From: Emergomyces orientalis
Lineage: Eukaryota > Ascomycota > Eurotiomycetes > Onygenales > Ajellomycetaceae
NCBI GenBank assembly: GCA_002110485.1
Contig: MOWL01000001.1
Span: 1,736,001 to 1,800,000 of the forward strand
Direction of reading: 5' to 3'
DNA: 64,000 nt
Both the position numbers and the translations under genes were made by a program. Below are positions 10,839-24,051 of this stretch, in pieces (positions within the stretch are counted from its first letter, which is position 1; each line of letters opens with the position of its first letter). The notes under the pieces are model-generated. The model made no database searches. It saw only the letters and a list, made by a program, of their open reading frames with translations, and had not been told where the DNA came from.

Positions 10839-13800
10839 TTATGAGAGTAGGTTTTTCAGTGACGGGCTCGCACTAGCCCCCGATCCAGATCCGCCCATTG
10901 GTACATTCGAGTTATGAAAGCGTCCAGAACTACTGGGCCTCGTAGCAGCATTGCCTGACGGTGCATTATTTTCATCACCAGCTGCAGGAGTAGCTGGGCG
11001 TGGTGGGTCAAGGCTGTGGCGCGTCGATGAAGGCGATGGATGGCCTGGTGCAATGGGGCGCTCGACCGAGAACAAACGAGAACCTGGTGGGAGTGCGCTT
11101 AGTGTATGCGGCGGGGAGAAATGTGAGGCTGGTGAGGAGGTGGTGGCGGTGTTATAAGGCCGATTTGACGGGGGCAGGGGATGAGGTTGTGGCGGAGGCT
11201 GTGGCGGACCATGCACATTGGGTGGCGGTAAGGGGACTGGACCGTAGGGGCTCTGGTGAGCTGAGTATGAATGAGGGGGTGGGGGAGGAACGCCGTTTCC
11301 ATAGTGCTGTTGTGGGGGAGGGGGTGGAGGGGGGGCCTGGTGGTGCGGGGGGAGAGAAGTGTGGTAGCCATTAAGGTGCTGTGGTGGTGGTGGGGGAGGA
11401 CCGCCATGGAAATTTCGCGGTCCAAGGGGTTGAAGGCCGTTGGACGGAGGACCACCGGGAGGGATACCATTGCGCATGAGCGGTGCGCCATAGTCACCCG
11501 GTCGTTGTTCGTACTCCGGACGCCAGTCTGAGGCACCATGAGCATGCATCTGTACCATTGGAGGCATAGGTAGACTTGGGGGCTGCGGTGCCGGGTGGGC
11601 ATGCGGTGATGGCGAATACTGGTGGTGAGGGAACTCGGAAATACGGGCGGCAGGCAGGCTCGGATCACGTTTGGCGGTGTACGGCGAAGGTCGAACTTCT
11701 GATTCCACCGGTGATATCGATTGCTTTTTGACATGGCATTTGTGGCATTCGTGCAAGGTCCTAGATATTGGGAAATTTCTCGAAGCGTCTTGGGTGGACG
11801 AAATTGGGTGGTCTACGTCGACCATAAGGACATCCCCGTTCGTCATGGGCATGGACGGCATTTTTTCCACATGACCGGATGGTGTTTGGAACGGAGACGC
11901 TGCCGTTGGGGAGGCGCGGGGGTAAGCCGGGCCGGGACCGTCCATCTGGCTAACACCATTCATCAAGAGGCGACCTTCGCCCCTAGGTGCGGAGAATTCC
12001 AAGGACGATTCGATCGTCCACCATTTCGGGCTGAATGTTGATTTGCAATTGATGCACTGTTTACTGCTGGCAGAGTTTATAGAATGGCCGTTGACCTCCA
12101 CACTGGCGTTACTTCCATGGTTGGGAGTTGTAGATTCTGTTGGCGGCTTAGCAGCGACATGATTGTTATCCTTGCTGTTGTGGTGTGGAGCAGATCCATT
12201 GACGGAAACTCGTCGGTTAGGCGGGTTGAAACCATTCTGAATCGACACTCCAACAGATTGTTGGACATGGGCAGCCTTCCGGACAGTACCTGTCAGTGTG
12301 AGGTCGGCTTGCTTTGAAGTCTGACAATAAAGTTGTAGTGCATTCAACCCTTGAACTTCACTAGGCTCACTCATTTCATGGACAATGGTGGAAATAGCAT
12401 GGTGAGGGCACCAAATAGCAGGTGCAACCGCTCCTGCCTCGTCGCCCAATCTCATCGTGTTAACAGTATCTCTTCGACTACTTTTGACTGGGGTGATATC
12501 GAAACCGAAAATGTATCCAGATTGATGAGCACATCCAACATGAAATCTTACATTGCATGTAGTGTTGTGGCAGGAAACGCATGCGCCCTGTCGAGTCTTG
12601 CAGATTTTGCAAATATCTTGGTATCTTTCAGCAGGGATCAGCCCAAATCCCTCGGCCGGCTCCAGCTCCTTTGCATTTCCGAACTTGATTTCAGGCACCC
12701 AGACTGCACAGGTAACATGAACCCAGTTATTACCTGCAGTTCGCTTGAGCGGCTCGCGCGGACCTGTCGGTTTTCCAGCCTCCTTTTGCCGTATTTTGTA
12801 AAGTTTGCTAGCCTCAGCAACCATTTCCTTCTCCAGTCGCTCCTTTTCGCGCTCTCGGTCTGTTTTCTTCTTGTGTGAGACCTTGGGTGGTTCCATCAGC
12901 TCATGCTCGGTGTATGTAACTGGACATAAAACGCATTCATACGACGTTGAAATGGCGGGGTTCCTATCATTTGAACACATATCGCAGAACCATTTCGAAG
13001 AGTTCCATGAAGGGCTCACTCCGTAGCAAGCTCGATGAACAGTCAAGCGGCAGTCGCGACAGGACAGATGCTGATCGCCCATGGGATCCATTTTGTTACA
13101 CACTGCGCAAGGGAGTGTCTTCACTCTAGGTGGCTCAGGCGCAATCGGCGGGGGCTCGGCGGGCTTTTCAATCGCCTTCTTTTTCGGAGCAGGAGTGGGT
13201 TCCACTGGGGTACTAGTTCCAAACCCGTTACCATTCTGGTCCGATGACTTCACTTTCTTCTTAGGTGGCTCCGAAGGAGGAGGTGGAATGACCACTTCTG
13301 CAGCCACGGGGATGCCTAACGAGGTGGCTGTTGCTGCAGTAGTGCTGTTGATTTTGACATCAGTCTCCGATGAGGTGAGAAGCTGGACAAGTAGTTCCTC
13401 CTCATAGCGCCGACGCCATGACTTGCTGCCCCCTTGCCCAATTTTCTTCACGACTTCATCCGCATCCTCCCACTGAATACCATACTTTCGCCAAAGGACA
13501 GCACATCGTTGACAAATCGCAACAGTGAGGCTCTGAACCGCTTTATCTCGTTTTGGATCCGCAGGAACAGTGGTACCAGGAGGGGTTCCAGGAGCGCGTC
13601 TCCATTGCCTTGAGAACCTCGTGGAACAAAATTTGCACGCAAAACCTCGCTTTTTGTCCTTGGCCTTCTCACTATCAAATGCCGAATCGTCGTAGTCATC
13701 TGCGACATCGTCAACTAGCTTTACCGCATTATCCGCTTGCTTGGCTGCTTTTCTTCCCCTTCGTCCATCGAAATTGCCCCAAATTTGTTGGCCTTTCGCA

Positions 13801-16315
13801 GTCTTTTTCCACATGTAATAATATCGAACAATATGACGATGTGGGACAGTCCCGACATGCTTTGTCACATTTCGAAGCTCAGAGCCATACTTTGCCACTC
13901 CGCTTTCGAACGCTTTGACTTCTTCTGGACGGAGATGCGGCTCCTTGAGATCCGAATACTTGTTGACTTGTTTCAGTCTTGTAAGTGCAGCTTGCACATG
14001 AAAATTTTCTTCATAAAGAAGTGCGAGGGCCTTGTCTAGGAAATTTGTAGAATATTTTTCAACTTTGAGAAAAGGGGCGATTTCTTTGGCTTTGGCCATG
14101 TACTCGTCGATGAATTTTTCGCGGTCTGCGTCGCTTAGGGAAGACCCTGGAGCATCGTCTTCACCGCGAGATGGAAGTTGCGAAGCATCAGGCATCTTGA
14201 AAAGTGGCTCTGCGGTGCGGACCTGTTTCCCGTTCACGGTAACTGGCTCGTCTTCTCCACGAGGGATATACCCCACAGGTTCATCTTGGACCCATTTCGG
14301 TCGCTTAGCTCGTTCAGCTTTCTCAGCTTCTATTGCAGCAACAGCTTCTCTCGAAAACTTAAGATCCTTTTTATTGGTAGACTTGACGCTCCTCTTTTTC
14401 GGCTCGACAGCTTTGACATATTGGATTGGGTGGCCGTGCCATGGGATAACGTTAGCTTGGTGGCGGGGGCCGATTCGAGAGCTGGCTCGGGGATAAATCC
14501 TGTCGTCATAATCCAAAGCATCCTCTACTCGACAATGTATTCCCAAATACCTAAAAGGCCACAGTTTTGCCTGGGCGATCTGCTCACCAGTGGCGGGTCG
14601 AATTACATCTGGGGGAGCAGGGGTGCTTCGTTGTGTGGATTCAGCCAGCGCAGCGGGATCTTCTTCTTCCTCCTCGGCAAGCTCTGGTTCGGGCTCAGCC
14701 GACGTTTCTCCGATGATGGGAGTATTTCTTGCTTCAAGCTTTCGCTCTTGGGCACGACTGCATGCGGCGCAAGCCCAAGCGAACCCTCGCGCTGGTTTCT
14801 TCTGTAGTATAGGCCGAACACAGTTCATGTGATAAGTACTGTGGCAGACAGCACAATCCACCGAATCCGTACTAGTAATAATATTAGTGAACTGTCAGAA
14901 CATTGACATAAAAAGAATAGAGGGGATTATTATCTACATACTTTGCAGCATATAAACTACATTTTTTGCAGGTTTTAACCGCGCTGGTCAAGTCCTTTCT
15001 GCGGCCTAACTCAACCAAGACGTATTTCCACCGTTCATCTAAGACTTTCTTGACATGTTGTGGTACATTAATGACTTTGCTCGTAGGGATAACATCATAG
15101 TATCGCTGGATGTAGCGATCATACATCTTCTCAAACCAGAAGCAATCTTTGGATTTTCGGTATTCATCGAGGTTTGTGATCTCGGACTGGTGTTTGATCT
15201 GGCATTTTCCACGAAGCGACGATAATGGGCATGTATCTGAGTGCATTGAAGCAAAAACGACACGGAGATCGGCTACGTTGCGATGTATGTCTCGAGGCCG
15301 ATAATACCAATTAACCCTTATGCTTTCGATGGCCCCGTCGGGGTTATCTTTAGATGGTAAGAATTCCATAATGCGAGCAAGGTAGTAGGGTTCACCGGGC
15401 GGTTCGCAGACCAGATACACATGGTCTAGTGCGGAGAAGTTAGAAGACCCAGTCAGATCGCGAGGGTAAATAATACGAAAAATAAAATTACTGGGAGCGC
15501 ATCAAGATGTAAAACGCCATTTCGCAAGCTCACTTACCATTGGGACTGAGAATAGTGCCATCATCTGCTTTCAGTTTTCCCTGTTTAAGATATGCCCGGC
15601 AATTGTTGAAGGTCATCATGTTTCGCGCATGCGTTTTCTGGTAGTCGGGAGATACGTTCGCGGGGGCGATGAATTTCCTAGTGGATGAGAGGGAAGTAGT
15701 GTTTGGTGTGGACGAAGCAGGTGTAGTTTGGTGAGAACCAGGTTGTTTTCGTTTTTTTGTCGCCGTAGTACTATTGCTATTGGGATTGGCTGAAAAGGAC
15801 GATGTTCCGGGGATAGGTTCTTTCGTTTGCGGAACAGTACTCGAGCCATTTGTCGTCGCATGTCTTCGCGTGTTCACCCCGGTCGCCTTGTCATTGTCCG
15901 TGCTTGGGGATGCGGCACCATGATTTACGTTGGAGGAGGCCTTCTTGGAACCGCCAGACCGCGACAAGGAAGCGACAAGTTCGTACTCAGTATCGATGTC
16001 GCGATCTTCTGCGTAGTTTGGTCGAGCGCCACCTACTCGATTTCTAGAACGAGTGCCATAGGGAACGGCTCCAGTGATCGATGAAGCGGTGGTATTTTGG
16101 GGTGTAGCATCTGAGGCCGGAGAGGACGCGGAGGACGTGGTGGCGGTCATTGGTTGGGACTGGAGACCATTTACAACGGGGTTAAATTTGGGAGCTGTCG
16201 AGTCCATGATTCCGCTTCGCGTGGAAGCATTTTGGACCGACAACTGGTCGGTGGCCTTAGTGGAGGGGGAATGGTTACGGTCCGGAGTCGCAGCGGCCGA
16301 CTGCGACGAGGACAT
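10839..16315 (-). CDS. snt2: Snt2/SntB, BAH-PHD-SANT chromatin regulator
   Basis: Three exons on the minus strand, 16315-15538, 15425-14942 and 14871-10839, encode 1764 aa. The first 240 residues are Ser/Thr-rich and disordered. A BAH domain follows (about 240-375; HVYLVCEPPGEPYYLARIME, VNWYYRPRD) and spans the first junction. PHD1 (about 405-465; KTCKKCSLYAANTDSVDCAV, then CHSTYHMNC) spans the second. An ELM2/SANT-like segment lies near 670-800 (VAKYGSELRNVTKHVGTVPH, then RHIVRYYYMWKK), a GATA-like finger near 835 (FACKFCSTRFSRQWRR), PHD2 near 1010 (LPCAVCNKMD, LTVHRACYGV) and an extended PHD near 1140-1225 (NNWVHVTCAVWVPEIKFGN, CNVRFHVGCAHQSG). The C-terminal 350 residues are Pro/His-rich. 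This is the order known for Snt2 of yeast and SntB of Aspergillus, which read modified histone H3 and partner a histone deacetylase; in Aspergillus SntB influences secondary metabolism and development. The start ATG at 16315 opens the first exon directly, with an acceptable A at -3. Confidence 0.93.
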
Positions 16316-17149
16316 TGTGAAATTTCAGGCGTAACCTGTCGAAAACCGGTTGGCGTGTTGATACATCCACAGCAATGGGAGATGACTGTTGGGTGTAGCG
16401 TAGGTTAGTTAAGGTTAGGATTAGCGGTTGTGAATATTAGTGGTGGAAAAGGTATTGGTTGGTGGTGGTGGTAGTGGTGGTGTTCAGAGTGAGCGCTGAT
16501 AGTGTTGATGTAGCGAAATAATACGAAAGGTGTTTCTGGGTGGGTGGTGTTAAGGCAGATCGACGTGGAACATGAATGATGGCCGCCACCACAAAATAAG
16601 AACTGTGACAAACAGACCTTGGCGGCAGAGGCAATGGGCTCATGGGGAGGAGGAGACGATGCAAGGCGGAGAACACCAGACACAGACACACGAACATACA
16701 AAGAAGAAACACGGTATCTGCTATGAAACAGGTTCGGTGCTAGGGGTCAGGATGGCATGGCTTGCATATGAGATGAGAAGAGGGAAAATGATCGAAAGAA
16801 AGATATAAAGAAAAAAGAAATGAGCAAGGTGAGGGAACGAGGGAGCGGAGGAGGGAGAATGGGAGAAAAACGAAGAGAGGGCAAAATGAGAACGGGAGCG
16901 ATGTATGCAGGAATATTTGGCTTAGCGGATGGGAATTAAATATGGGCGGTAAAGAGGATGGACTGGCTGACTGGGCTAGTTGCAAGGGGAAAGGGTCCCG
17001 TCTATCAAAAATAAATCTCACCACACAGCAGCAAAAAAGGGCTGGGAAGTCGCACAGGGGAGCACGGAGGCGTGTGGGGGATAAGGTTGATATTGGCAAC
17101 TGGGCTAAGCGATCTGAATGCAACAGAATATTGGATAGCTAAGCGTGCC

Positions 17150-17720
17150 AGTAGAAGTTAAGAGGGGAATGAGGAAGCGCGGAGGATGGAGGATGGATCA
17201 GGAGCTGAGGAGGATGTGAGGAGAATAAGAGAAAGGAGAGATGAGCAGGACGAAATACCTATGAGAAGGGCAGTTGTAGGAGTGAGAGGAAGAGTCGGGA
17301 AGAGGAAACTGTCAGTTAGGAGACTAGCAAGATGGCTGCTGTAATGGCTAATATCAAAGTAGTAGTGGCGTGGGTTGTGACAACAGCGAGGGGGAAATTG
17401 AACTGTTGAAAGGTCGTATGGGAGGGAGAACGCAGGCTTGAAGGAAGATGGGGGGAAAGAGAACTAAGCGTGAGGATGGAGGGGATGGAGGAAGAAAAGA
17501 GAAAACGGAGAAAGATTGGGGGAGATGGGGAGGAGATGTAGAGAGGGGAAATGGGATATGGGATATGGGATATGGGATATGGGGTATGATGAGGGAAGAT
17601 GGGAAGAGAAGAATTACTGGGAAGAAAAGGAAAGGAAAAGAAAGGAAGAAGAAAAGAAACTAAAGCAGACGAAAGAAGAAACCGAGAAAAGTCGAGGAGA
17701 CAATCTGCTTTGCACCGCTT
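17150..17720. repeat. Purine-rich (plus strand) low-complexity tract
   Basis: Mostly G and A on the plus strand, with GGAGG, GAAGA and AAGAAGA runs. On the SNT2 coding strand it is a CT-rich tract, a common feature of filamentous-fungal promoters and 5' leaders. Confidence 0.75.
17553..17587. repeat. GGGATAT heptamer tandem repeat
   Basis: Four exact copies of GGGATAT (17553-17580) followed by one degenerate copy (GGGGTAT). Confidence 0.92.
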
Positions 17721-18857
17721 AGTTTTTTCAATCAGATAACTAGGTAATTAGTTAGTAGTTCCTCCAGCCCTGGAGGACAAAACAACCCACTGGCCGCAAA
17801 CTGGTTGATGATACTGATGATACATACTGATGCCCTGCAATGACAGTCATATTCATTCTTTTCCTAGTAACCACCACCACCAGCCTAAGAGGAACCTAGC
17901 GAACTTGCGCCGTAAAATCTATAAAAAATACCTGGGCGCCTTCGACGGGGTTTTTACCACCATATGACAGAACAACCAAACTGCATGGTCACCAGCTGGA
18001 AGTTAACTTGTATGCACAGTACATGTATGTATTGTATATGTATGTACCTATAGTTTTAAACCTCAAGCTCGCTCTTCCTTTATGATAGTGATATAATTTT
18101 AGAAGATTTATTTTACAATTAATAGCACCTACCTCACGATTCTCCCAAAACCTGCTGGTACCTGGGTACCTTGATGTAGGTATTATTTGCGTCACTTGTG
18201 CCTATCCCCCACCCTTTTCTACGCTGCATTGGTCACTGGCGGCGTGCAGGCGGACAACATTTTATCATATTCTAATCCCAGGAGGCTGCCTGTTTAGTGG
18301 GTCGTATAACCTCCCGGTAGAGGATGACATGCCCTTGGCTGGGGGAATTCTCTCTCTCCCTACAATAATAATAATATTGAGTCTTGCCAGCAACGCAAAG
18401 TAGGTAATCTACCTACCTAGGTATCTATCTACCTCGGGGGTGCCCGCCTGGGTACCTGGGTACCGGTGCTGAAGTTCTTCATCCCTCCAGGACAATATAC
18501 CTTCATCAGGATCCTACCAAGGGTAATATACCATTAAGCACAGTACCATGCATGAACAATGGCCAATACGAAAAAGCATATTAGCAACCTTGTCATTATG
18601 AGCAGGGCATCCAGCACCTCCCCGGGGATGGACAATATCCAGCTCTATACTTTGACAACCCTAAAACATCTCGGGCAAAGGAAAGAAGTTGTGGGGAAAA
18701 GAACAAAAAAAAAGGAAGAAATAAAAGAAAGAAAGCATTGGGAAAGGAGTATTATAAGTCCAAGGCTTCCGGGGATACAGTTGAACAGGACTAGAGAACA
18801 CTCACACTACATACCTTTCACATATTTTATTAATTACTACCATCCACAGCACTGGGT

Positions 18858-18909
18858 GAGGGTTAGGTTAGGGTTAGTATTGAAGCTGGGCTAGGGTTAG
18901 GATTAGGGT
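18858..18909 (+). repeat. Interstitial telomere-like repeats (TTAGGG-type)
   Basis: Two short arrays, about 18858-18877 and 18890-18909, carry GGGTTAG, GGTTAG and GATTAGGG units in one orientation, separated by about 12 bp. TTAGGG is the usual telomere repeat of filamentous ascomycetes. Confidence 0.75.
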
Positions 18910-21900
18910 GACGAAGGATAGCTAAGGGCCTGGGAAATATGAAAAGAGAAAACAGACCACCTCATTCCAACCAAAGTGAGGTATGACTGACTAAATAATA
19001 GCGTCTGGTGGTTTCAATGTGGTGTGATGATGGTTATGAATTGGGTTTTCCCTGCCGAAATCGGAACCATAACACCCCAATCCTCTCGCTCGGCCATGGG
19101 GATGAGAGGAAATTTAACTCTTATTATTATCATTATGCTTTAACGAGGGTGCACACGGTATTTTTGGAAAACACAATAGAAAGTTCCTTGGTAACCTATC
19201 CAACAAACAGCCCGCTCACTCTCTTCTTGTCACAACATGTATTATTATCAGTATCTCCTTGTTTTCAAATTATTACTATTTTTCTCCTCTCCCTCAACGG
19301 TCCGCTCTGTCAAGTTACATCTCTGCGTTCAATATGACGGGTGAGAGTTTAATAACTTTCACTTAACTTTACTCCCTAGTCACCCTCTTGTTTTTCCTTT
19401 TTTTCTTTTCTTTTTTGTTTTTCCCCTACTTTTCCACAAAATATATGGAAAATGTTAAATCATGGACCCTTATTCTCTGTTTTTCCGCAATCGATGCCTA
19501 CCTAGGTACCTGTACCTAGCACATCCCCATGAATTTTTTCACTGGTGCCGTTTGTTTTCAATTTATTTATTTATTTTTTCCTGTTCCTGTGATGGTGCAA
19601 GGTCAGGATAGCCCAGTCTAGCCCTGAATTAGGGGTTATTTTCTAGCTTCTCCATACAGCGTGCAGCCTCAGGTACGGGCTAGCCTCCTTGAATAACGCC
19701 AACGCCAGTGCACCACCGCACAGTCCCCCATCATTCTTATTAGTATTTAATAATAACTCAGAAGCCACTCTCCACTGCTGTGGTTGTTTTATTTAACAGC
19801 ATACCAATCTGAACAATTAGCGATCGACGCTTCAAGTAAAAAAGGAAACATCTATCATGATCATTGATAACTAGCTACTGGATCATCCAGCACATCGGGT
19901 TTACAATCACTTCCGAGAAAATGGTGAGTGTGGGGAATCTGGAAACTCTAACTGCCATCGCCACCCTGCCCACAGTCCGGAATATACATGTATATACGGA
20001 GTACATATATTTATATTTATTTATATGCATGCCTTACTCCTCGTGGCAAGAGAACAAAATAGCCACTTATAAAATCTAAGAATCCGCAAATGCAAATATA
20101 TATGCTACGGGATATTTCCTCTCCTTGTCATGGGGATCCTGCCCGTTTCCATATACATTTTCCCGCCGTAAAAAGGCAATAATGATTGGTTGCCACACCT
20201 GAATAAAAACACTCCAAAAAAAAAATATATATATATATAGTACACATGTCATTACATCGCGAGCAACATTGCTGCAATATTGTATCTTTTTTCATCACTC
20301 TTGTCATCACGATGGAGTTTCCTCTCCCACCCGCCACAATACATCGTTGGTTGGATGTTGGCCGCCCGTAAACCTAAAATGAGACAGCACACCCTTTGGT
20401 GATTAGCACCCCAATTTGCCATGCTCAATAAAACCTTCCTTCTATCATTTACTCCCCTCTGTTTAACATTCAGCATACGAAACTCCTATTTTTTAAATGT
20501 TTTTTAAATGTTTTATTTCAACCCAGCGGTCGGGGAGAAAGGAGGGGTTGTTTTTTCAAAAAGTGCTCGAAGTAACGACGGGACACTATTCAATTCGGTG
20601 GTCAACATTGAATGCCATAACACGTGAGTTGAAGAAGTGTCCACGGGTGGGTGGCAAGAGTAGTACAGATTTGGCTTTTATTTAAACCACTCAAATCTTC
20701 GAAAGTTTTTCAACTTCTCTTCACCCCTTCCTCTCTTTCAAGTATCAAAAATCATGCAGCGCGCTGAGACGCAACACTGGGGTTTTGCATTTTAGCGGTG
20801 GGCCCCCGGGGGGAGGTGGGGGGGGTGAAGAGAAAAGGTTCGGTGCTACACTTATCGATTGTGTACAGATTAGCTGTAGTTAATTGGGGAGGAAGTGCTC
20901 AATTTAGTATATATTTTTCTTTATTTGTGTTTTTATTAAATCCCGTGTCGCCCTTTTTTTTGGGGGGGGGTGGTGGTTCCTGAGCAAAGCCCGATCTCAT
21001 GCTGAAGGACCACCAAGTAAAGAACGCTGCAAAGGAAAGTTCTTAGAATATTTGCGTCTGTACGTAATACCTAGTTAGTGCACTTGTATGGAATTAGTTA
21101 TTCCAATGGAAGTTTTACTACGGAGCACAGCGTTGGTTAATTTACTTTTACATCTCTAACAGGAACCTTGGCACCCAGGCAGGATACGCCCCAGCTGGGA
21201 CATGCACATAGCCGCGCGCATCGCGCCTATACCTTTCTCTAATACTATAAGACACCCATACTATTCACAACACATGTAGTTACATCATATAACTATGCTT
21301 GTCATATTAATTCCCAGAGCGATTCCTATTCTGGATTCCTTTTTGTGATCATTTAATGGAACCCCCCCCTTTGCTTCCATCTCACCTCGAATAATTGGCA
21401 TTGTCCAGGTTCAGTTTTCCCTCAATGAAATCTCCCTCTATTGTACTGTTAGAAGCGTCCGTCCGTTTTAAACTCCGATTTAATCGCTAAGGTCCCAATT
21501 AGCTAGATAATGCTTCCATGGATGCCTTACGTCTTATGGGGTCCATGTCCCTAGCTACTCCTGCCACGATATTTCGGGCTACTTGTCGGTAAAATTTCGG
21601 CGATGAGCGTAAAATGTTTACCTATGGAGGTAGGTAAGAAAAGTAACATTGCTCTAAACTTCCAAATTGGAAATTGTCCTGCTTTATTAAGCCGTCAATA
21701 AATATGGCGGAGAACACAATTGGCCTTGGTGATCAAAAGTAAATCGTCAATATGCTCTTAAATCACCCGGGCAACTTTACGGCGGAGCGGTAATTTCTTT
21801 GCTAGCTGAGTTGCTACGTACCGTAGCATTTCAATCAGCGACGGGCTTATGTGGACGCTTCCAGATTACTCCCCTCTTAAAAGGATAAAGTTTATGTCTC

Positions 21901-22794
21901 ATCGTGAAAGAATCCGATTCAAAACACACTTTCCTTCCCCGTACGCGAAGCCAAGGCAAGAAATATTGCGTTATTAATAATATAATTCTCAGTTTTGGCC
22001 GAGCTCGACTAGTAGGGTTTTCAAACTTATCGAACTATCTACATAGAAATCTTCAACTAAAGTCACAACCGTAGAGTTGATTGACTCTGCTATGTTTGCA
22101 TCACAAAGATTTCGGCAGGTGGAGGTTTTCATAGTTCATGGGCCAGTGCATCCACCCGGGAGTAATTGCAATATCCAAACATGTTGCCAATGTGCATGAC
22201 GCTTCCTTCATGATCTTATCATTTCTGATAACTGGGTTAACCTATGCGGCCTGTAGCATTGATGAGAACCTGAGTCTGCTGCATTGATTTGACAACGGGT
22301 TCAATGCCATTGGCCTCCAGATGGTGTTGGTCATATCGGGCGAGTCACTCGTCTGGTGAGAACCAATTCAAAAATCGGAAAGATCCCGGCAGATATCGAC
22401 AGTTTTCTGAACCCCAGAGAGTATGAATGCCTGTGAGGAAATGAAAAAGTTTCTCTGGGCGTATGGCAATCCTAATGTCGCACAGGGATCACACATGTTG
22501 CATCATGTTTACCCAATTCACAGGTGAACGGGCGTTTTTTGCTAGTACACACTGACATATAATACTAGAACCCATAGCGCTTTTTGTGGACGCAACGGAT
22601 AGAATTTTCTAGTAGTGATGTCGTTCATAATTATACGTGGGTAGTGATCTTGAAATGAGTTCTCCATTGGAGCGAACCAGGGATAGCCGATCGCATTATC
22701 CATTTCTGACAAAGTATATATCTTTTTTGAGGTAGTTCGGATCGAAGCTTGAGTTTGAAATGCACAAACATTGCTAGTCCGCATCACCCCGTAG

Positions 22795-23048
22795 ACTTTT
22801 CTCTTCGAAGCACGAACCTATTCCGCCTGTCAATGGCATTTTTCGCTGTTTGAACTCACCGACGAAGCCAAACAAATACGCCGACCCGAACTAGCCAATC
22901 TACCCAGTGGGCGGGTCGAGAGCTTTGAGAACTCCTGGAAGCACCAAGGGCCTGAAGTAATGGTCAGAATTGCGCACCGATCGGTAAATTAGGACCATTG
23001 ATATCAGATAATACATTTGGTTGCTCTTGTTTGCAGCTGGTTGAAATG
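22795..23048 (+). pseudogene. Unrecognised coding-like fragment, possible gene relic
   Basis: After CCCGTAG at about 22794, an open frame reads FEARTYSACQWHFSLFELTD, then EAKQIRRPELANLPSGRVES and HQGPEVMVRIAHRS. A GTAAAT donor (22983) and a TTGCAG acceptor (about 23036) would remove 53 nt and lead to LVEM and a stop. The composition is protein-like, but I found no upstream exons and do not know the family. It may be a relic, a terminal exon of an unseen gene, or chance. Confidence 0.25.
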
Positions 23049-24051
23049 TGACGTCATTGAATGGCTAGTTTTTGAGCCTATCTTTGTCTTCGAAGGGTCC
23101 CATTGGATTGTGCCAGTTTCGGGGATGTAACATAATATATAGACCAGGCCCCGCCCCCATCCATTCCACTTCCATTCCGCCAAATAGGGGCAGTATGTGG
23201 CGAGTTCGGTATGCCAGTTTGCTCGGTTTCCAGTTCTACTATGAGCATTTGCATTTGCGAATTCAACCCGAAAAATTGCGCTAGACGATGCCATGCCTGG
23301 ACACTACTGGGCGACGTCCTGTTCAACGAATTTCCAGGGTATACAGAAAGGAAGGTGAGGCAATATACCTGGATCGTGACCACGAGCGCTGCGATCTTGG
23401 GAAATTGAGATGCACCTAGGTAAGATGTTTGGGTAGATAAGGTCGTATCTCGTTGTCGTTACTCTCAGCGAACATTATTCCGAAAAGTGAATTCTAATTC
23501 GGTCATCTCTATTGCCTCACGTCTCATCAATTCATTGAAAACAGATATAACATGTAACTGATGTTGTCCTCAACAATTGGGCCAAATCATGTAGAGAACG
23601 GGCAATTATTGTGCAATCGGCGGTCGCATGAAACATTGTGGAAATATTCTGATTTTACTAGTAGTAGCTTTGATAACCAACTCGAATGTATCAAGCGAAA
23701 GATGACGAACGTCGATGGCACTTTTCTTCGGGGTGAGGCTTGTCCAACGCCGCATCAGGAAAACCATGTTGCATAAAGCCTGCCACGAAAACAAAAATGG
23801 GCGTTTGTGCTAAGGGCGCCGTCTGCGGAACGGGAAAATCAGCCTTCCGGTGCCTATTTCAGCCTGACATATCAAACAGGAAAAAACATCAATAATGGCC
23901 AGGCAGACAGAGTGCAGTCCCAAGCGCGAGATGCCCAAAATATAACGTGATTATAAACCATAACGTATGTTGGATCGCCCGAGGAATATTTTTGTTGTTT
24001 CCCCTATGTTGTTCCTGTGTTAATTAATGTTGGACAAACGCCAAATGCGAA

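Larger units (their letters stand above)
16316..24051. other. Long gene-poor region between SNT2 and the HELQ-like gene
   Basis: This 7.7-kb divergent upstream region has no gene I can name. From 16780 to about 17720 the plus strand is strongly purine-rich, meaning a CT-rich leader on the SNT2 coding strand. It holds the GGGATAT repeat (17553-17580), telomere-like repeats (18858-18909), TACCTAGGTA sites (18414, 19499), TACGGAGTA (19995), T-rich and G-rich homopolymer stretches near 19400 and 20960, and coding-like scraps around 22000-23800. Long 5' UTRs or unannotated lncRNAs could occupy it. Confidence 0.5.

Noticed and set aside
14032..14807. Plus-strand frames of 154 and 209 codons inside SNT2
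   Set aside because: They are antisense shadows of the long SNT2 third exon, which has clear domain evidence.
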